Shown piece after piece: positions 1 to 7,510 of a stretch of DNA of 53,159 nt; position 1 is the first letter of the stretch, and each line of letters starts with the position of its first letter. Made by a program: the position numbers and the translations under genes. The DNA is from Streptomyces alkaliterrae (GTDB taxonomy: Bacteria > Actinomycetota > Actinomycetes > Streptomycetales > Streptomycetaceae). The stretch is taken from positions 1 through 53,159 of the forward strand of contig NZ_VJYK02000004.1 of NCBI RefSeq assembly GCF_007097205.2. The letters run 5' to 3'. Below the pieces are notes generated by a model. The model did not search any database and was not told the origin of the DNA. It saw only the letters and a program-made list of their open reading frames with translations.

Positions 1-91
1 GTGTCGGGCGGTCCTCCTGGGGCGAGTTCGCGGCCTCGGCCGCGTCGCTCCGCTCGTCCTGGCTCACTGCCACTGCTCCCACCCGTATTGT

Positions 92-143
92 CCGCGTCCC
101 CGCGCCGCCGTGTCGCCGCTGCGCCGCGTCCCCGCGCCGCCGT
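92..143. repeat. 20-bp direct repeat beyond the sortase 3' end
   Basis: CCGCGTCCCCGCGCCGCCGT occurs at 92-111 and again at 124-143, 32 bp apart, the second copy reaching the first base of the sortase stop codon. The rest of 1-142 is GC-rich sequence in which I see no convincing gene. The role is unknown; it may be simple-sequence drift. Confidence 0.5.
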
Positions 144-1516
144 CAGCCGAGCGCGTCCGGCTTGCCCTCGCTGCGCGGCCGCTCCTCGACCATTGTGCCC
201 CAGACGATCAGACGGTACTTCGAGGTGAACTCGGGCGTACAGGTCGTGAGGGTCAGATAGCGGCCCGGCTCGGTGAAACCGGACTGCCGGGGCACGGGGT
301 TGAGCACGTCGACGTTGCGCGGGCTGGTGGACGGCAGCTGGCTGGCGACCTCGTACACGTAGTAGGTGTCGGAGGTCTCGACGATGATCGGGTCGCCCGG
401 CTTGAGCTTGTTGATGTAGCGGAACGGCTCGCCGTGGGTGTTGCGGTGGCCGGCGACGCCGAAGTTGCCCTTTTTGTCCCAGGGCATGGCGGTCTCCAGG
501 CCTGACTTCTTGTCGTAGCGGCCGACCATGCCGCGGTCGAGCACCCGGTTCTTGTCGATGCCCTCGGCCACCGGGACCCGGACGTCGAGCTTCGGGATGT
601 ACATGATCGCGAAGCCCTCGCCGGGCGAGAAGGTGTCGGCCTCGCGCCGCTCGCCCTCCTCGAAGGCGCGGGCGAGGTTGTTGGCCTCGCCCTTCGCGTG
701 CTGGTTGGCCTGCACGTTCGTCCACCACAGCTGGTAGGTCACGAACAGCAGCATCAGCACGCCCGCGGTGATGAAGAGCTCGCCGATGACCCGGCTGGCG
801 ACGACGCCGAAGCCCTCTTTGGACGCTTTGGCGGCCTGCGCCGCCGCCTTCCGCCGCGCCGCCCGGCCGCCACCGGGCGGCCCGTCGACGGGCCGGGGGG
901 TGGAGGTGGGGTCGGCTTCCTCCTCCTCGGTGGCGAGTGCGGCGTCGGCGGTGTCGGTGCCGGTGTCGGCGGGGCCGGTGTCGGTGCCGGTGCCCTCGGA
1001 GTGGGCGGCGGTACCGCGGCGGGAGGAGGCCTGGCGCAGGGCCACCGTCTCGTCGTCGCGGGCTTCGCCGCCGTGTGGTCCGGCGGTGCCGTAGGAGGGG
1101 TCGGCGCTGTATGGACCAGCGCCGTACGGGTCGGTGCCGCCGTACGGGTCGGTGGTGCCGTACGGGTCGGTGGTGCCGTACGGGGCGGCGCCGGTGTGCG
1201 AGTCGTAGGTGTCGGCCGCGTACGGGCCGGTGGTCGGCTGGCCGCGTCCGGCGGGCCGGCTGCTGTGCCGCTCGTACCCGTCGTGGCCGTCGTACGCCTC
1301 GTGGTGCGGCGCCTCGTGGTGAGGCGCCTCGCGGTGCGGGGCCGCGTGCGGGGCGCCGGGCGGGGACGCCGGGTCGACGTGGGGACGGAACCAGGGGGAG
1401 GCGCCGGCGGCTCCCTCCGGGCGGCCGGGCAGCGGGTCGTTCAACGGATCGGCGAGCCGCCCGACCGCGTCCTCGAGTGCGTCGGGGTCGGTGTAGGGAT
1501 CGTGCGGCCGCGTCAC
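143..1516 (-). CDS. srtE: Class E sortase with long disordered N-terminus
   Basis: Membrane-anchored cysteine transpeptidase expected to attach LPXTG/LAXTG-type surface proteins to the cell wall. The 457-residue product has a Pro/Gly/Tyr-rich disordered N-terminal half with DPYGTT/DPYGGT repeats, a basic stretch, one transmembrane helix (ITAGVLMLLFVTYQLWW) and a C-terminal sortase domain. The catalytic His lies in GVAGHRNTHGEPF, the Cys in LTLTTCTP and the Arg in KYRLIVWG. TLTTC is typical of class E enzymes. The GTG start at 1516 overlaps the upstream amidotransferase stop by 4 bases (GTGA), so the two are probably translationally coupled. A longer open frame to 2059 overlaps that gene and is not used. 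S. coelicolor has two adjacent sortases here (from memory); only one is seen in this window. Confidence 0.9.
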   Translation of the reverse strand: MTRPHDPYTDPDALEDAVGRLADPLNDPLPGRPEGAAGASPWFRPHVDPASPPGAPHAAPHREAPHHEAPHHEAYDGHDGYERHSSRPAGRGQPTTGPYAADTYDSHTGAAPYGTTDPYGTTDPYGGTDPYGAGPYSADPSYGTAGPHGGEARDDETVALRQASSRRGTAAHSEGTGTDTGPADTGTDTADAALATEEEEADPTSTPRPVDGPPGGGRAARRKAAAQAAKASKEGFGVVASRVIGELFITAGVLMLLFVTYQLWWTNVQANQHAKGEANNLARAFEEGERREADTFSPGEGFAIMYIPKLDVRVPVAEGIDKNRVLDRGMVGRYDKKSGLETAMPWDKKGNFGVAGHRNTHGEPFRYINKLKPGDPIIVETSDTYYVYEVASQLPSTSPRNVDVLNPVPRQSGFTEPGRYLTLTTCTPEFTSKYRLIVWGTMVEERPRSEGKPDALG

Positions 1517-2142
1517 GTACCGACCACGGGAGCGAGCCCGCGGGACCGCTCGACCGCGTCGGCGTCGCCGCACTCGGCGAGCCAGTTGGCGAGCATCAGG
1601 TGCCCCCACTCCGTCAGCACCGACTCCGGGTGGAACTGCACGCCCTCCACCGGGAGTTCCCGGTGCCGCAGCCCCATGATCACGCCCGACTCGGTGCGGG
1701 CGGTGACCTCCAGCTCCGCCGGCACCGACTGCGGCGCGGCGGCCAGCGAGTGGTAGCGGGTGGCGGTGAAGGGCGAGGGCAGTCCGGCGAAGACGCCCCG
1801 ACCCTCGTGGCTCACCGGCGACGTCTTGCCGTGCAGCAGCTCGGGCGCGCGGCCGACGACGCCGCCGTAGGCGACGGCCATGGACTGCATGCCGAGGCAG
1901 ACGCCGAAGACCGGCACCCCGGTGTCCGCGCAGTGCCGGACCATGTCGACGCAGACACCGGCCTGTTCGGGCGTGCCGGGGCCGGGGGAGAGCAGCACCC
2001 CGGCGAAGCCGTCCTGGGCGTGCTCGGTGCGCACCTCGTCGTTGCGCAGCACCTCGCACTCGGCGCCGAGCTGGTAGAGGTACTGGACGAGGTTGAAGAC
2101 GAAGCTGTCGTAGTTGTCGACGACAAGAATGCGTGTGCTCAT
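1513..2142 (-). CDS. pabA: Class I glutamine amidotransferase, PabA/TrpG type
   Basis: Glutaminase subunit that supplies ammonia to a chorismate-utilising synthase (aminodeoxychorismate or anthranilate synthase component II), giving p-aminobenzoate for folate or anthranilate. The 209 residues cover one GATase domain: N-terminal ILVVDNYDSFVFNL, oxyanion strand LLSPGPGTPEQAG, nucleophile Cys82 in FGVCLGMQ, and the His/Glu pair in GVQFHPES. Length is normal. In Streptomyces and Mycobacterium the gene sits in the crgA-DUF881-pknB neighbourhood, as here, apart from its synthase partner. PabA versus TrpG cannot be decided from sequence alone. Confidence 0.88.
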   Translation of the reverse strand: MSTRILVVDNYDSFVFNLVQYLYQLGAECEVLRNDEVRTEHAQDGFAGVLLSPGPGTPEQAGVCVDMVRHCADTGVPVFGVCLGMQSMAVAYGGVVGRAPELLHGKTSPVSHEGRGVFAGLPSPFTATRYHSLAAAPQSVPAELEVTARTESGVIMGLRHRELPVEGVQFHPESVLTEWGHLMLANWLAECGDADAVERSRGLAPVVGT

Positions 2143-2170
2143 CAGCTCTGGCAGCCCCTGTCAGTCCTTC

Positions 2171-2332
2171 TCAGCTCTCGTCGACCGTCACGTCGTTGAA
2201 CGGCAGCAGCGGTTCGGCCCACGGGAAGACGTACTGGAACAGCAGGTACACCGTTCCGATGACAAGCGCGAGCGAGATCAGCGAACGCACGATCGTGTTG
2301 CCCGGCAGATGTCGCCAGATCCAGCCGTACAT
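2171..2332 (-). CDS. Small single-pass membrane protein (53 aa)
   Basis: A short ORF read directly from the minus strand. It starts MYGWIWRHLPGNTIVRSL, continues with one hydrophobic helix (LISLALVIGTVYLLFQYVF) and ends in an acidic tail, NDVTVDES. The N-terminal Arg residues and following helix suggest a single-pass protein with its C-terminus outside. It lies 28 bases upstream of the amidotransferase gene, in the same direction, and is probably co-transcribed with it. Small membrane proteins of this type occupy the same position between DUF881 and pabA in other streptomycetes as far as I recall. Function unknown. Confidence 0.75.
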   Translation of the reverse strand: MYGWIWRHLPGNTIVRSLISLALVIGTVYLLFQYVFPWAEPLLPFNDVTVDES

Positions 2333-2497
2333 GCTCGGTTCGTCCGTCCTTCCCGTGCCGCGCCCGGTGCGCGCGGAGTCCAGAGTACGTGGCGGGGCCG
2401 GGGAGCGGGGATCGGTCTCGCAACCCGGGCGCAGTGCGCTTGATCACCACGTAACGGGACGCGGGCGCGCGCCCGGTGAGGGTGGCGGCCTACCGGC

Positions 2498-3289
2498 TCA
2501 GTCCACCGGTTCGGCGTGCTGGAGGTCGACCCCGCCGGTGTAGCCGGGCAGCGTGAGGTCGCCCCGCTGCTCGACCTTCCAGCCCAGCCCGTAGGCGTCC
2601 ACGTACTTCTTGTACATGTCGATCGCCGGGGAGGCGTCGAGGGCGCGCCGCAGCGCGTCCGGGTCGCCGACGGCGGTGACGGTGTACGGCGGCGAGTACA
2701 GCTGGCCCTGGAGGATCAGCGTGTTGCCGACGCAGCGGACGGCGCTGGTGGAGATGAGCCGCTGGTCCATGACCTGGATGCCGGACGCGCCGCCCTGCCA
2801 GAGGGCGTTGACGACGGCTTGGAGGTCCTGCTGGTGGATGACCAGGTAGTCCGGTTCGGGCTCCGGCCAGCCGGGGATGCGGGCGGTGGCGTCGGCCGGC
2901 GCGTCGGTGAGGGTGACGGTCAGGCCGGGGCCGCTGACCGGCTGGGCGCCGGCGGCCGCCTCCACCTCGCGGAGCCGGCGGCGTTCCTCGGGGTTGCCGG
3001 CGCTGTCCCGGCTGGCGAGTCCGGCGACCTCCTCGCGGAGCTTGGCCGTGGAGGATTCCAGGGTGCGGTTCTCCCGGCTACGCTGCTCGATCAGGTCGGA
3101 GAAGCGCAGCATCGATTCGTCACTGCGGATGTTGGTGCCCTGGGCGGTGTTGAAGCTGACCCAGAAGATCAGGCCGGCGAGGGCGAACACGCCGACGCTG
3201 GCGAGCCGGATCGGCCGCAGCCGGGCCAGGACGGACGACGCGCGCGACGACGAGGAGGTCGGCGGGGTCGAAGAGCTGGAAGCGGTCAC
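2498..3289 (-). CDS. DUF881 family protein
   Basis: A 263-residue protein of unknown function. A Ser/Thr-rich N-terminus is followed by one transmembrane helix (LASVGVFALAGLIFWVSF), a coiled-coil-like stretch with LIEQRSRENRTLESSTAKL, and an extracellular DUF881 domain containing GPGLTVTLTDAP, YLVIHQQDLQAVVNALW and the conserved AVRCVGNTL segment. DUF881 proteins are conserved next to crgA and pabA/trpG in actinobacteria and are suspected of roles near the division or cell-wall machinery, but none is biochemically defined to my knowledge. It is divergent from crgA with about 100 bp between the starts. Confidence 0.85.
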   Translation of the reverse strand: MTASSSSTPPTSSSSRASSVLARLRPIRLASVGVFALAGLIFWVSFNTAQGTNIRSDESMLRFSDLIEQRSRENRTLESSTAKLREEVAGLASRDSAGNPEERRRLREVEAAAGAQPVSGPGLTVTLTDAPADATARIPGWPEPEPDYLVIHQQDLQAVVNALWQGGASGIQVMDQRLISTSAVRCVGNTLILQGQLYSPPYTVTAVGDPDALRRALDASPAIDMYKKYVDAYGLGWKVEQRGDLTLPGYTGGVDLQHAEPVD

Positions 3290-3388
3290 CGTACCCTTGT
3301 CTCCTTCCTCCCCTCGGAAGCACTACGCTAACGGACCGCAGCAGCAGACGTTCCGCGCGGTCGGAGCGCATCGACAGGAGATCCCCTC

Positions 3389-3655
3389 GTGCCGAAGTCA
3401 CGGATCCGCAAGAAGAAGGACCGGCTCACGCCGCCGGAGGGCACCAAGACCCAGAAGACGAAGATCGACCTGAGTTCCGGTCGACGGTGGGTGGCTCCGC
3501 TGATGCTGGCGATGTTCGCCATCGGATTGGCGTGGATCGTCGTCTTCTACGTGACCGAGGGCCGCTTCCCGGTCGAGGCGCTCGGCAACTGGAACATCCT
3601 CGTGGGCTTCGGCTTCATCGGCGTGGGGTTTGTCGTCTCCACGCAGTGGAAGTAG
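3389..3655 (+). CDS. crgA: Cell division protein CrgA
   Basis: An 88-residue, two-helix membrane protein that coordinates septal FtsZ and penicillin-binding protein activity in streptomycetes and mycobacteria. The basic N-terminus [16 protein letters not shown] is family-typical. Helix 1 ([22 protein letters not shown]) and helix 2 ([17 protein letters not shown]) follow, ending in QWK. The GTG start has an AGGAGAT Shine-Dalgarno sequence just upstream. It is the only plus-strand gene in this stretch and is divergent from the DUF881 gene. Confidence 0.95.
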   Translation: MPKSRIRKKKDRLTPPEGTKTQKTKIDLSSGRRWVAPLMLAMFAIGLAWIVVFYVTEGRFPVEALGNWNILVGFGFIGVGFVVSTQWK

Positions 3656-4012
3656 CCGCGCCGACTGAGGCGCGTCGACGGGCACCGGCCTCGGGGCCGA
3701 GTTTTCCACAGGCTGTCCACAGGGGTGGGAAAAGTTCTGAAGATCTGTGGATAACTCCGCACGGAGCTGCTGTCAGCTGCTGTGCACGAGTCCCGGTGGG
3801 ATGGCCTCACGGCCCCCACCGGGCGCTCTGACGTACTCCAACGGGGTTGTTCGCCCGTTTTGGGCGATCTGGGCGTCACATTCCGTGACCATGGGCCATG
3901 GTCCCACGCGCCGTACACAGGCCGCCCCCGGCCTGTGGAAAACCCCACCCAGAACTGTGCGGAGCGTACCGATCACAGCCGACCCAGGGCCGGGCTCACC
4001 CCGCCGCCGGCT
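3656..4012. other. Non-coding region with four DnaA-box-like 9-mers
   Basis: No convincing gene lies in these 357 bases. They hold TTTTCCACA (3702-3710), CTGTCCACA (3713-3721), TGTGGATAA (3746-3754, the reverse complement of the E. coli consensus TTATCCACA) and TGTGGAAAA (3934-3942, the reverse complement of TTTTCCACA). This is far denser than expected by chance in such GC-rich DNA, but too few for an origin. See findings. Confidence 0.5.
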
Positions 4013-4462
4013 CTACAGGGGGAGATCGTCGGGAAGCACCCTGAACGCCTTGTGGTGACCCAGAGGGCGCACGGCGCGGAAGTCACGGCGATCAAGCGTG
4101 AGAACCGCATCGGTGTCGTAGTCGGCGGCGAGGGCGACGTTCACGGCATCCGCCAGGTCGAGGTCGAGGTCGAGGTCGCGGTAGCGGACGCGCAGGGTCT
4201 GTGCGGTTCCCAGGTGCTCTTCGGTGATCTCGGGCAGGATGATGCGGCCACGGCGAATCCAGTACCGAAGATCGTCAATCGCGCTGAGCGCCGCGGCGCG
4301 GCCGAGTTCGCGAGTGGCGACGTGGTCCGTCTCCGCGAGGAGCAGCGGAGACATCACCAGAAGGCCCGCTGCCATGATCGCTTCGTTCGACGCCTGATGC
4401 TCGGGGTGCGTGTCGTCGAGTGCTGCGAGAAGCCCGGAGGTGTCCGCGATGACGATGATCAC
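4013..4462 (-). CDS. vapC: PIN-domain toxin, VapC-like
   Basis: A 149-residue PIN-fold ribonuclease, probably the toxin of a type II pair. The four acidic positions of the family are visible: Asp in IVIADTSGLLAAL near the N-terminus, Glu in LLLAETDH, Asp in LADAVNVALA and Asp in VLTLDRRDF. Family members cleave RNA with Mg2+ bound by these residues. The start overlaps the upstream ribbon-helix-helix gene by 4 bases. A GGTCGA hexamer repeat around 4158-4180 encodes the run DLDLDLDLAD just before the third acidic residue, a local expansion that might alter the active-site rim. Confidence 0.85.
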   Translation of the reverse strand: MIIVIADTSGLLAALDDTHPEHQASNEAIMAAGLLVMSPLLLAETDHVATRELGRAAALSAIDDLRYWIRRGRIILPEITEEHLGTAQTLRVRYRDLDLDLDLADAVNVALAADYDTDAVLTLDRRDFRAVRPLGHHKAFRVLPDDLPL

Positions 4463-4713
4463 GCGGCGGTTCCGGAGTCGATCTCGCGACGTACGGCGTC
4501 GGCGACGGCGTCACGCACCTCGTCCTTCGTCGCCGTGCGGCCGGTCCCGGTGAACGTACGGGAGAACAGAGGCTCGTCCCAGACGCGGTTGGCCATGGCC
4601 GCGAGGTGAATTCCCTGGCGAATGATCTCGGCCTCGCTGACGCCCCGGCGCTTGGCCGCTTCCTTGATGATGGCCAGGTCTTCCGGATCGGCGTAGACAT
4701 TGGTTCGCTTCAT
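4459..4713 (-). CDS. vapB: Antitoxin, VapB-like ribbon-helix-helix protein
   Basis: An 84-residue protein starting MKRTNVYADPEDLAIIKEAA, a typical ribbon-helix-helix DNA-binding N-terminus. The C-terminal tail (WDEPLFSRTF onwards) should wrap the PIN toxin. The pair would neutralise the toxin and repress its own promoter. Upstream in-frame ATGs exist at 4719 and 4737; I chose 4713 because family members usually begin MKRT and because the upstream ATGs fall inside an inverted repeat that looks like an operator. Start choice is uncertain by 2-8 codons. Confidence 0.8.
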   Translation of the reverse strand: MKRTNVYADPEDLAIIKEAAKRRGVSEAEIIRQGIHLAAMANRVWDEPLFSRTFTGTGRTATKDEVRDAVADAVRREIDSGTAA

Positions 4714-4743
4714 CGACATGTACCAAGGCTGGTCCATGTGTCG
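4714..4743 (-). promoter_or_regulatory. Inverted repeat, candidate VapB operator
   Basis: CGACATGTACCA and TGGTCCATGTGTCG flank an AGGC spacer, forming an imperfect palindrome immediately ahead of the antitoxin start. Position and symmetry fit the autoregulatory operator of a type II toxin-antitoxin operon (inference). Confidence 0.5.
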
Positions 4744-4816
4744 GACTGGTGTATGTCGCCGAGGAAACCGGCGCGGTGTTCCGGTGGACGGCCAGGGCCG
4801 GCGGTGGCGGGCGGGG

Positions 4817-5731
4817 TCAGCCGAGGAGGTTGATCGTGCGGGCGATGGTGAGGGTGACGAGGAGGACGGCGAGCAGGGCGCACGCGCCCCACTGGACGAG
4901 CGCGCGGCGCTCGCGGGGAGCGTGCACCATCGCGTACGCCACGATCGCCCCGACGATCAGCCCGCCCAGGTGCGCCTGCCAGGCGATGTTCAGCCCGGGG
5001 ACGAACGTGATCACCAGGTTGACGCCCAGCAGCACGGCGATCGGCCGCATGTCGTACCGCATCCGGCGCATCAGCACGGCCGTCGCGCCGAACAGGCCGA
5101 AGATCGCGCCCGACGCGCCGAGGGACATCACGTTCTGCGCCATCAGCCAGTACGTGAGCACGTTCCCGCCGAGGGCGGAGAGCAGGTACAGCGTGAGGAA
5201 CCGGGCCCGGCCGAGCGCCGCCTCCAGCGGCGGGCCGAGGAACCACAGCGCCATCATGTTGAAGCCGATGTGCCAGAACTCCTGGTGCAGGAAGGCCGAC
5301 GTGATCAGCCGGTACCACTCGCCGTCCGCGACGCCCAGCATTTCCGGCGGGCTGAACGGGTCGAACGGGCCGTCTGCCCGGGCCAGGCCGAGCATGGCCA
5401 GCTGCTCGACGAGGTCCCGGCCGGTGGCCAGTACCGCGACGAAGACCGTGACGTTGATCGCCAGGAGCACCTTGGTGACAAGCCGGGTGTCGCCGACCAT
5501 CGTGCCGCCGGCGATCGTGCGCGGCCGGCTGGCGCCGGCCGAGTGGCCGGTGCCGGAGCCGCCGCGCACGCACTCAGGGCACTGGTAGCCCACGGACGCG
5601 GCGATCATGCACTCGGGGCAGATCGGCCGCTCGCAGCGGGTGCAGCGGATGCCGGTCTCCCGGTCCTGGTGGCGGTAGCAGCCCGGCAGCTGGTACTGCC
5701 CCGGCTCCTGGCCGCCCTGCTGGTGCTCCAT
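4817..5731 (-). CDS. Rhomboid family intramembrane serine protease with zinc-binding N-terminus
   Basis: Polytopic membrane protease that cuts substrates within or near transmembrane helices. The 304-residue protein begins with a cysteine-rich segment (CYRHQDRETGIRCTRCERPIC, then CPECMIAASVGYQCPEC) that should bind zinc. A rhomboid domain of six or more helices follows. The nucleophile Ser is in SLGASGAIFGLFG, the paired His in WQAHLGGLIVG, and HIGFNMMALW supplies the oxyanion-side His/Asn. This architecture is common in actinobacteria, encoded near the cyclophilin gene. Physiological substrates are unknown. Confidence 0.9.
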   Translation of the reverse strand: MEHQQGGQEPGQYQLPGCYRHQDRETGIRCTRCERPICPECMIAASVGYQCPECVRGGSGTGHSAGASRPRTIAGGTMVGDTRLVTKVLLAINVTVFVAVLATGRDLVEQLAMLGLARADGPFDPFSPPEMLGVADGEWYRLITSAFLHQEFWHIGFNMMALWFLGPPLEAALGRARFLTLYLLSALGGNVLTYWLMAQNVMSLGASGAIFGLFGATAVLMRRMRYDMRPIAVLLGVNLVITFVPGLNIAWQAHLGGLIVGAIVAYAMVHAPRERRALVQWGACALLAVLLVTLTIARTINLLG

Positions 5732-5840
5732 GGCACTCCCTCGTCCCGGCAGCCGCCCGGCTGCCCCTGCCGCTGTCGCGGTGTTCCTGCCGCTGTCGCG
5801 GCGGTCCCCGCCGCGCGGGCGTCCGCGCGGCGCACCGGAA

Positions 5841-5875
5841 ACCGCCCCACCCGTCCTACGGACGAGCGGGGCGGT
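5841..5875 (-). terminator. Hairpin downstream of the cyclophilin gene
   Basis: ACCGCCCC (5841-5848) pairs with GGGGCGGT (5868-5875), and CGTCC/GGACG extends the inner stem. It lies about 50 bases past the cyclophilin stop, in the direction of minus-strand transcription, with no clear T-run, as is usual in streptomycetes. Confidence 0.6.
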
Positions 5876-5926
5876 GTGGTTCCCGCGGCGGGCGCTCTCC
5901 GGCGCCCGGCCGCATACCGGTCGGCG

Positions 5927-6454
5927 TCAGCGCGACTCGATGACCACGGACTCGATCACCACGTCGTTGACCGGGCGGTCGGTGCGCGGGTTGGTCTGCG
6001 TCGAGGCGATGGCGTCCACGACCTTCTTGCCGGCGTCGGTGGAGACCTCGCCGAAGATGGTGTGCTTGCCGGTCAGCCACGTGGTCGGCGCCACGGTGAC
6101 GAAGAACTGCGAGCCGTTGGTGCCCGGGCCGGCGTTGGCCATGGCCAGCAGGTACGGACGGTCGAAGGACAGGTCCGGGTGGAACTCGTCGCCGAACTCG
6201 TAGCCCGGGCCACCGGTGCCGTTGCCCAGCGGGTCCCCACCCTGGATCATGAAGCCGCTGATGACACGGTGGAAGACCGTGCCGTCGTACAGCTTGCCGG
6301 TGGACTTCACCCCGGTCGCCGGGTGCGTCCACTCGCGCTCGCCCTGGGCGAGTTCGACGAAGTTCTTGACCGTCTTCGGCGCGTGGTTCGGGAAGAGCCG
6401 GATCTCGATGTCGCCTTGGTTGGTCTTCAGGGTGGCGTAGAGCTGCTCGGCCAC
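5927..6454 (-). CDS. ppiA: Peptidyl-prolyl cis-trans isomerase, cyclophilin type
   Basis: Cytosolic cyclophilin that catalyses prolyl cis-trans isomerisation. The 175 residues form one complete domain: FHRVISGFMIQGGDP with the catalytic Arg and the FxxQGGD signature, QFFVTVAPTTWLTGKHTIFGEV with the conserved Trp and hydrophobic pocket, and LAMANAGPGTNGSQFF. No signal peptide is seen. The gene lies near crgA in Mycobacterium and Streptomyces too. About 250 bp separate its start from the divergent DUF5324-like gene. Confidence 0.95.
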   Translation of the reverse strand: MAEQLYATLKTNQGDIEIRLFPNHAPKTVKNFVELAQGEREWTHPATGVKSTGKLYDGTVFHRVISGFMIQGGDPLGNGTGGPGYEFGDEFHPDLSFDRPYLLAMANAGPGTNGSQFFVTVAPTTWLTGKHTIFGEVSTDAGKKVVDAIASTQTNPRTDRPVNDVVIESVVIESR

Positions 6455-6705
6455 GATCTACCTTCCATAGTCCTTTGTGACGGCTACCGATCCTCCCATG
6501 CCGTCGTTCGGGGTCGTGCACCGCGTGAATCAGCGCGCCTGGCACCGAACCATGGCATTGTCGGCATTGCGCGACAAAAGCCGCATGGATGTTTCCGTAC
6601 CGGGCATGCGTGACCCAGATGCCTGCCCGCAGATGTCGAACCGCAATCCGGCAGGCATGCTCGTCGAGTACGCCACCGAGGAGAGCCCACCGAGGAGGAG
6701 GAGCC

Positions 6706-7353
6706 GTGACCCGCATCGATGACGTGCGCGCCAGGACCAAGGGGAGCGCGAAGGAAGGCATGCGGCACGCCAGGGCCGTGAAGGACACGGTGGCCCCCAA
6801 GGTCGGACACGCCGCCAAGGCGGCCGGGCACGGCGCGCTGGAGCAGTACCACAACCATCTCGCCCCCCGCCTGGCGCACGCCAGGGAGACGCTGCCCCCG
6901 GCCCTGGACGGCGCCGCCACGAAGGCCGCGCACCGCACCAGGGAGGCCGCCCGGCACGCCGCCGACTACGCCGCCCCCCGGCTGGAGGCCGCCCGCGCGG
7001 CGGCCGGCCCGGCGCGGGAGGAGGCCATGGCACGGTCGGGGGCCGCGCTGGCGGCCCTGCGCGGCGAGGTGACCGCCGCCGACGTGCAGAAGATCACCAA
7101 GCGCCGCGCCCGCCGCGCGCGTGCCGGACGGGCCTTCCGCCGGCTGGCCGTACTCGGCCTGCTGACCGGCGCGGCGGTCGCCGCCTGGCGCTGGTGGGAC
7201 CGGCAGGCCAACCCGGAGTGGCTGGTCGAGCCGCCGGAGGCGACCGAGGTGGGCGAGGAGACGAGGGTCAACGCCACGCCGCTCGACCCGGAGGTCGAGG
7301 CGAAGGAGGCGGCCGACCGCAAGGCCGAGGAGTCCGGCGGCGAGAGCCGCTGA
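6706..7353 (+). CDS. DUF5324-like membrane-associated protein
   Basis: A 215-residue protein rich in Ala, Lys, Arg and His. Residues 1-140 form a long charged amphipathic region, probably helical or coiled coil, with repeated AKxA/HAR patterns. A single helix follows (AGRAFRRLAVLGLLTGAAVAAW) and then an acidic tail. I recall streptomycete proteins of this kind annotated DUF5324. The GTG start at 6706 is chosen because it follows a GAGGAGGAGG Shine-Dalgarno stretch; the frame is open further upstream but without such a site. Function unknown. Confidence 0.75.
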   Translation: MTRIDDVRARTKGSAKEGMRHARAVKDTVAPKVGHAAKAAGHGALEQYHNHLAPRLAHARETLPPALDGAATKAAHRTREAARHAADYAAPRLEAARAAAGPAREEAMARSGAALAALRGEVTAADVQKITKRRARRARAGRAFRRLAVLGLLTGAAVAAWRWWDRQANPEWLVEPPEATEVGEETRVNATPLDPEVEAKEAADRKAEESGGESR

Positions 7354-7386
7354 CCGCACCGCCGCGCCCACCCGGGCGCGGACACG

Positions 7387-7429
7387 CGCGAGGGGGCGGG
7401 GATCCGGATCGGATCCCCGCCCCCTCGCG
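7387..7429. terminator. Bidirectional terminator, perfect 19-bp stem
   Basis: CGCGAGGGGGCGGGGATCC (7387-7405) and its exact reverse complement (7411-7429) flank the 5-nt loop GGATC. It lies between the convergent DUF5324-like (plus) and pknB (minus) genes and should stop transcription from both sides. Confidence 0.85.
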
Positions 7430-7510
7430 GTGCCTCACGGCGTCAGTCGCGCCGCCTCTCACGGCGTGAGCCGCGCCGCCGTCGGGCGGACTCAGCCCCG
7501 TCGGACGGAC

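Noticed and set aside
3702-3942. Replication origin
   Set aside because: Only four boxes and no dnaA or dnaN next to it. An oriC in streptomycetes has many more boxes.
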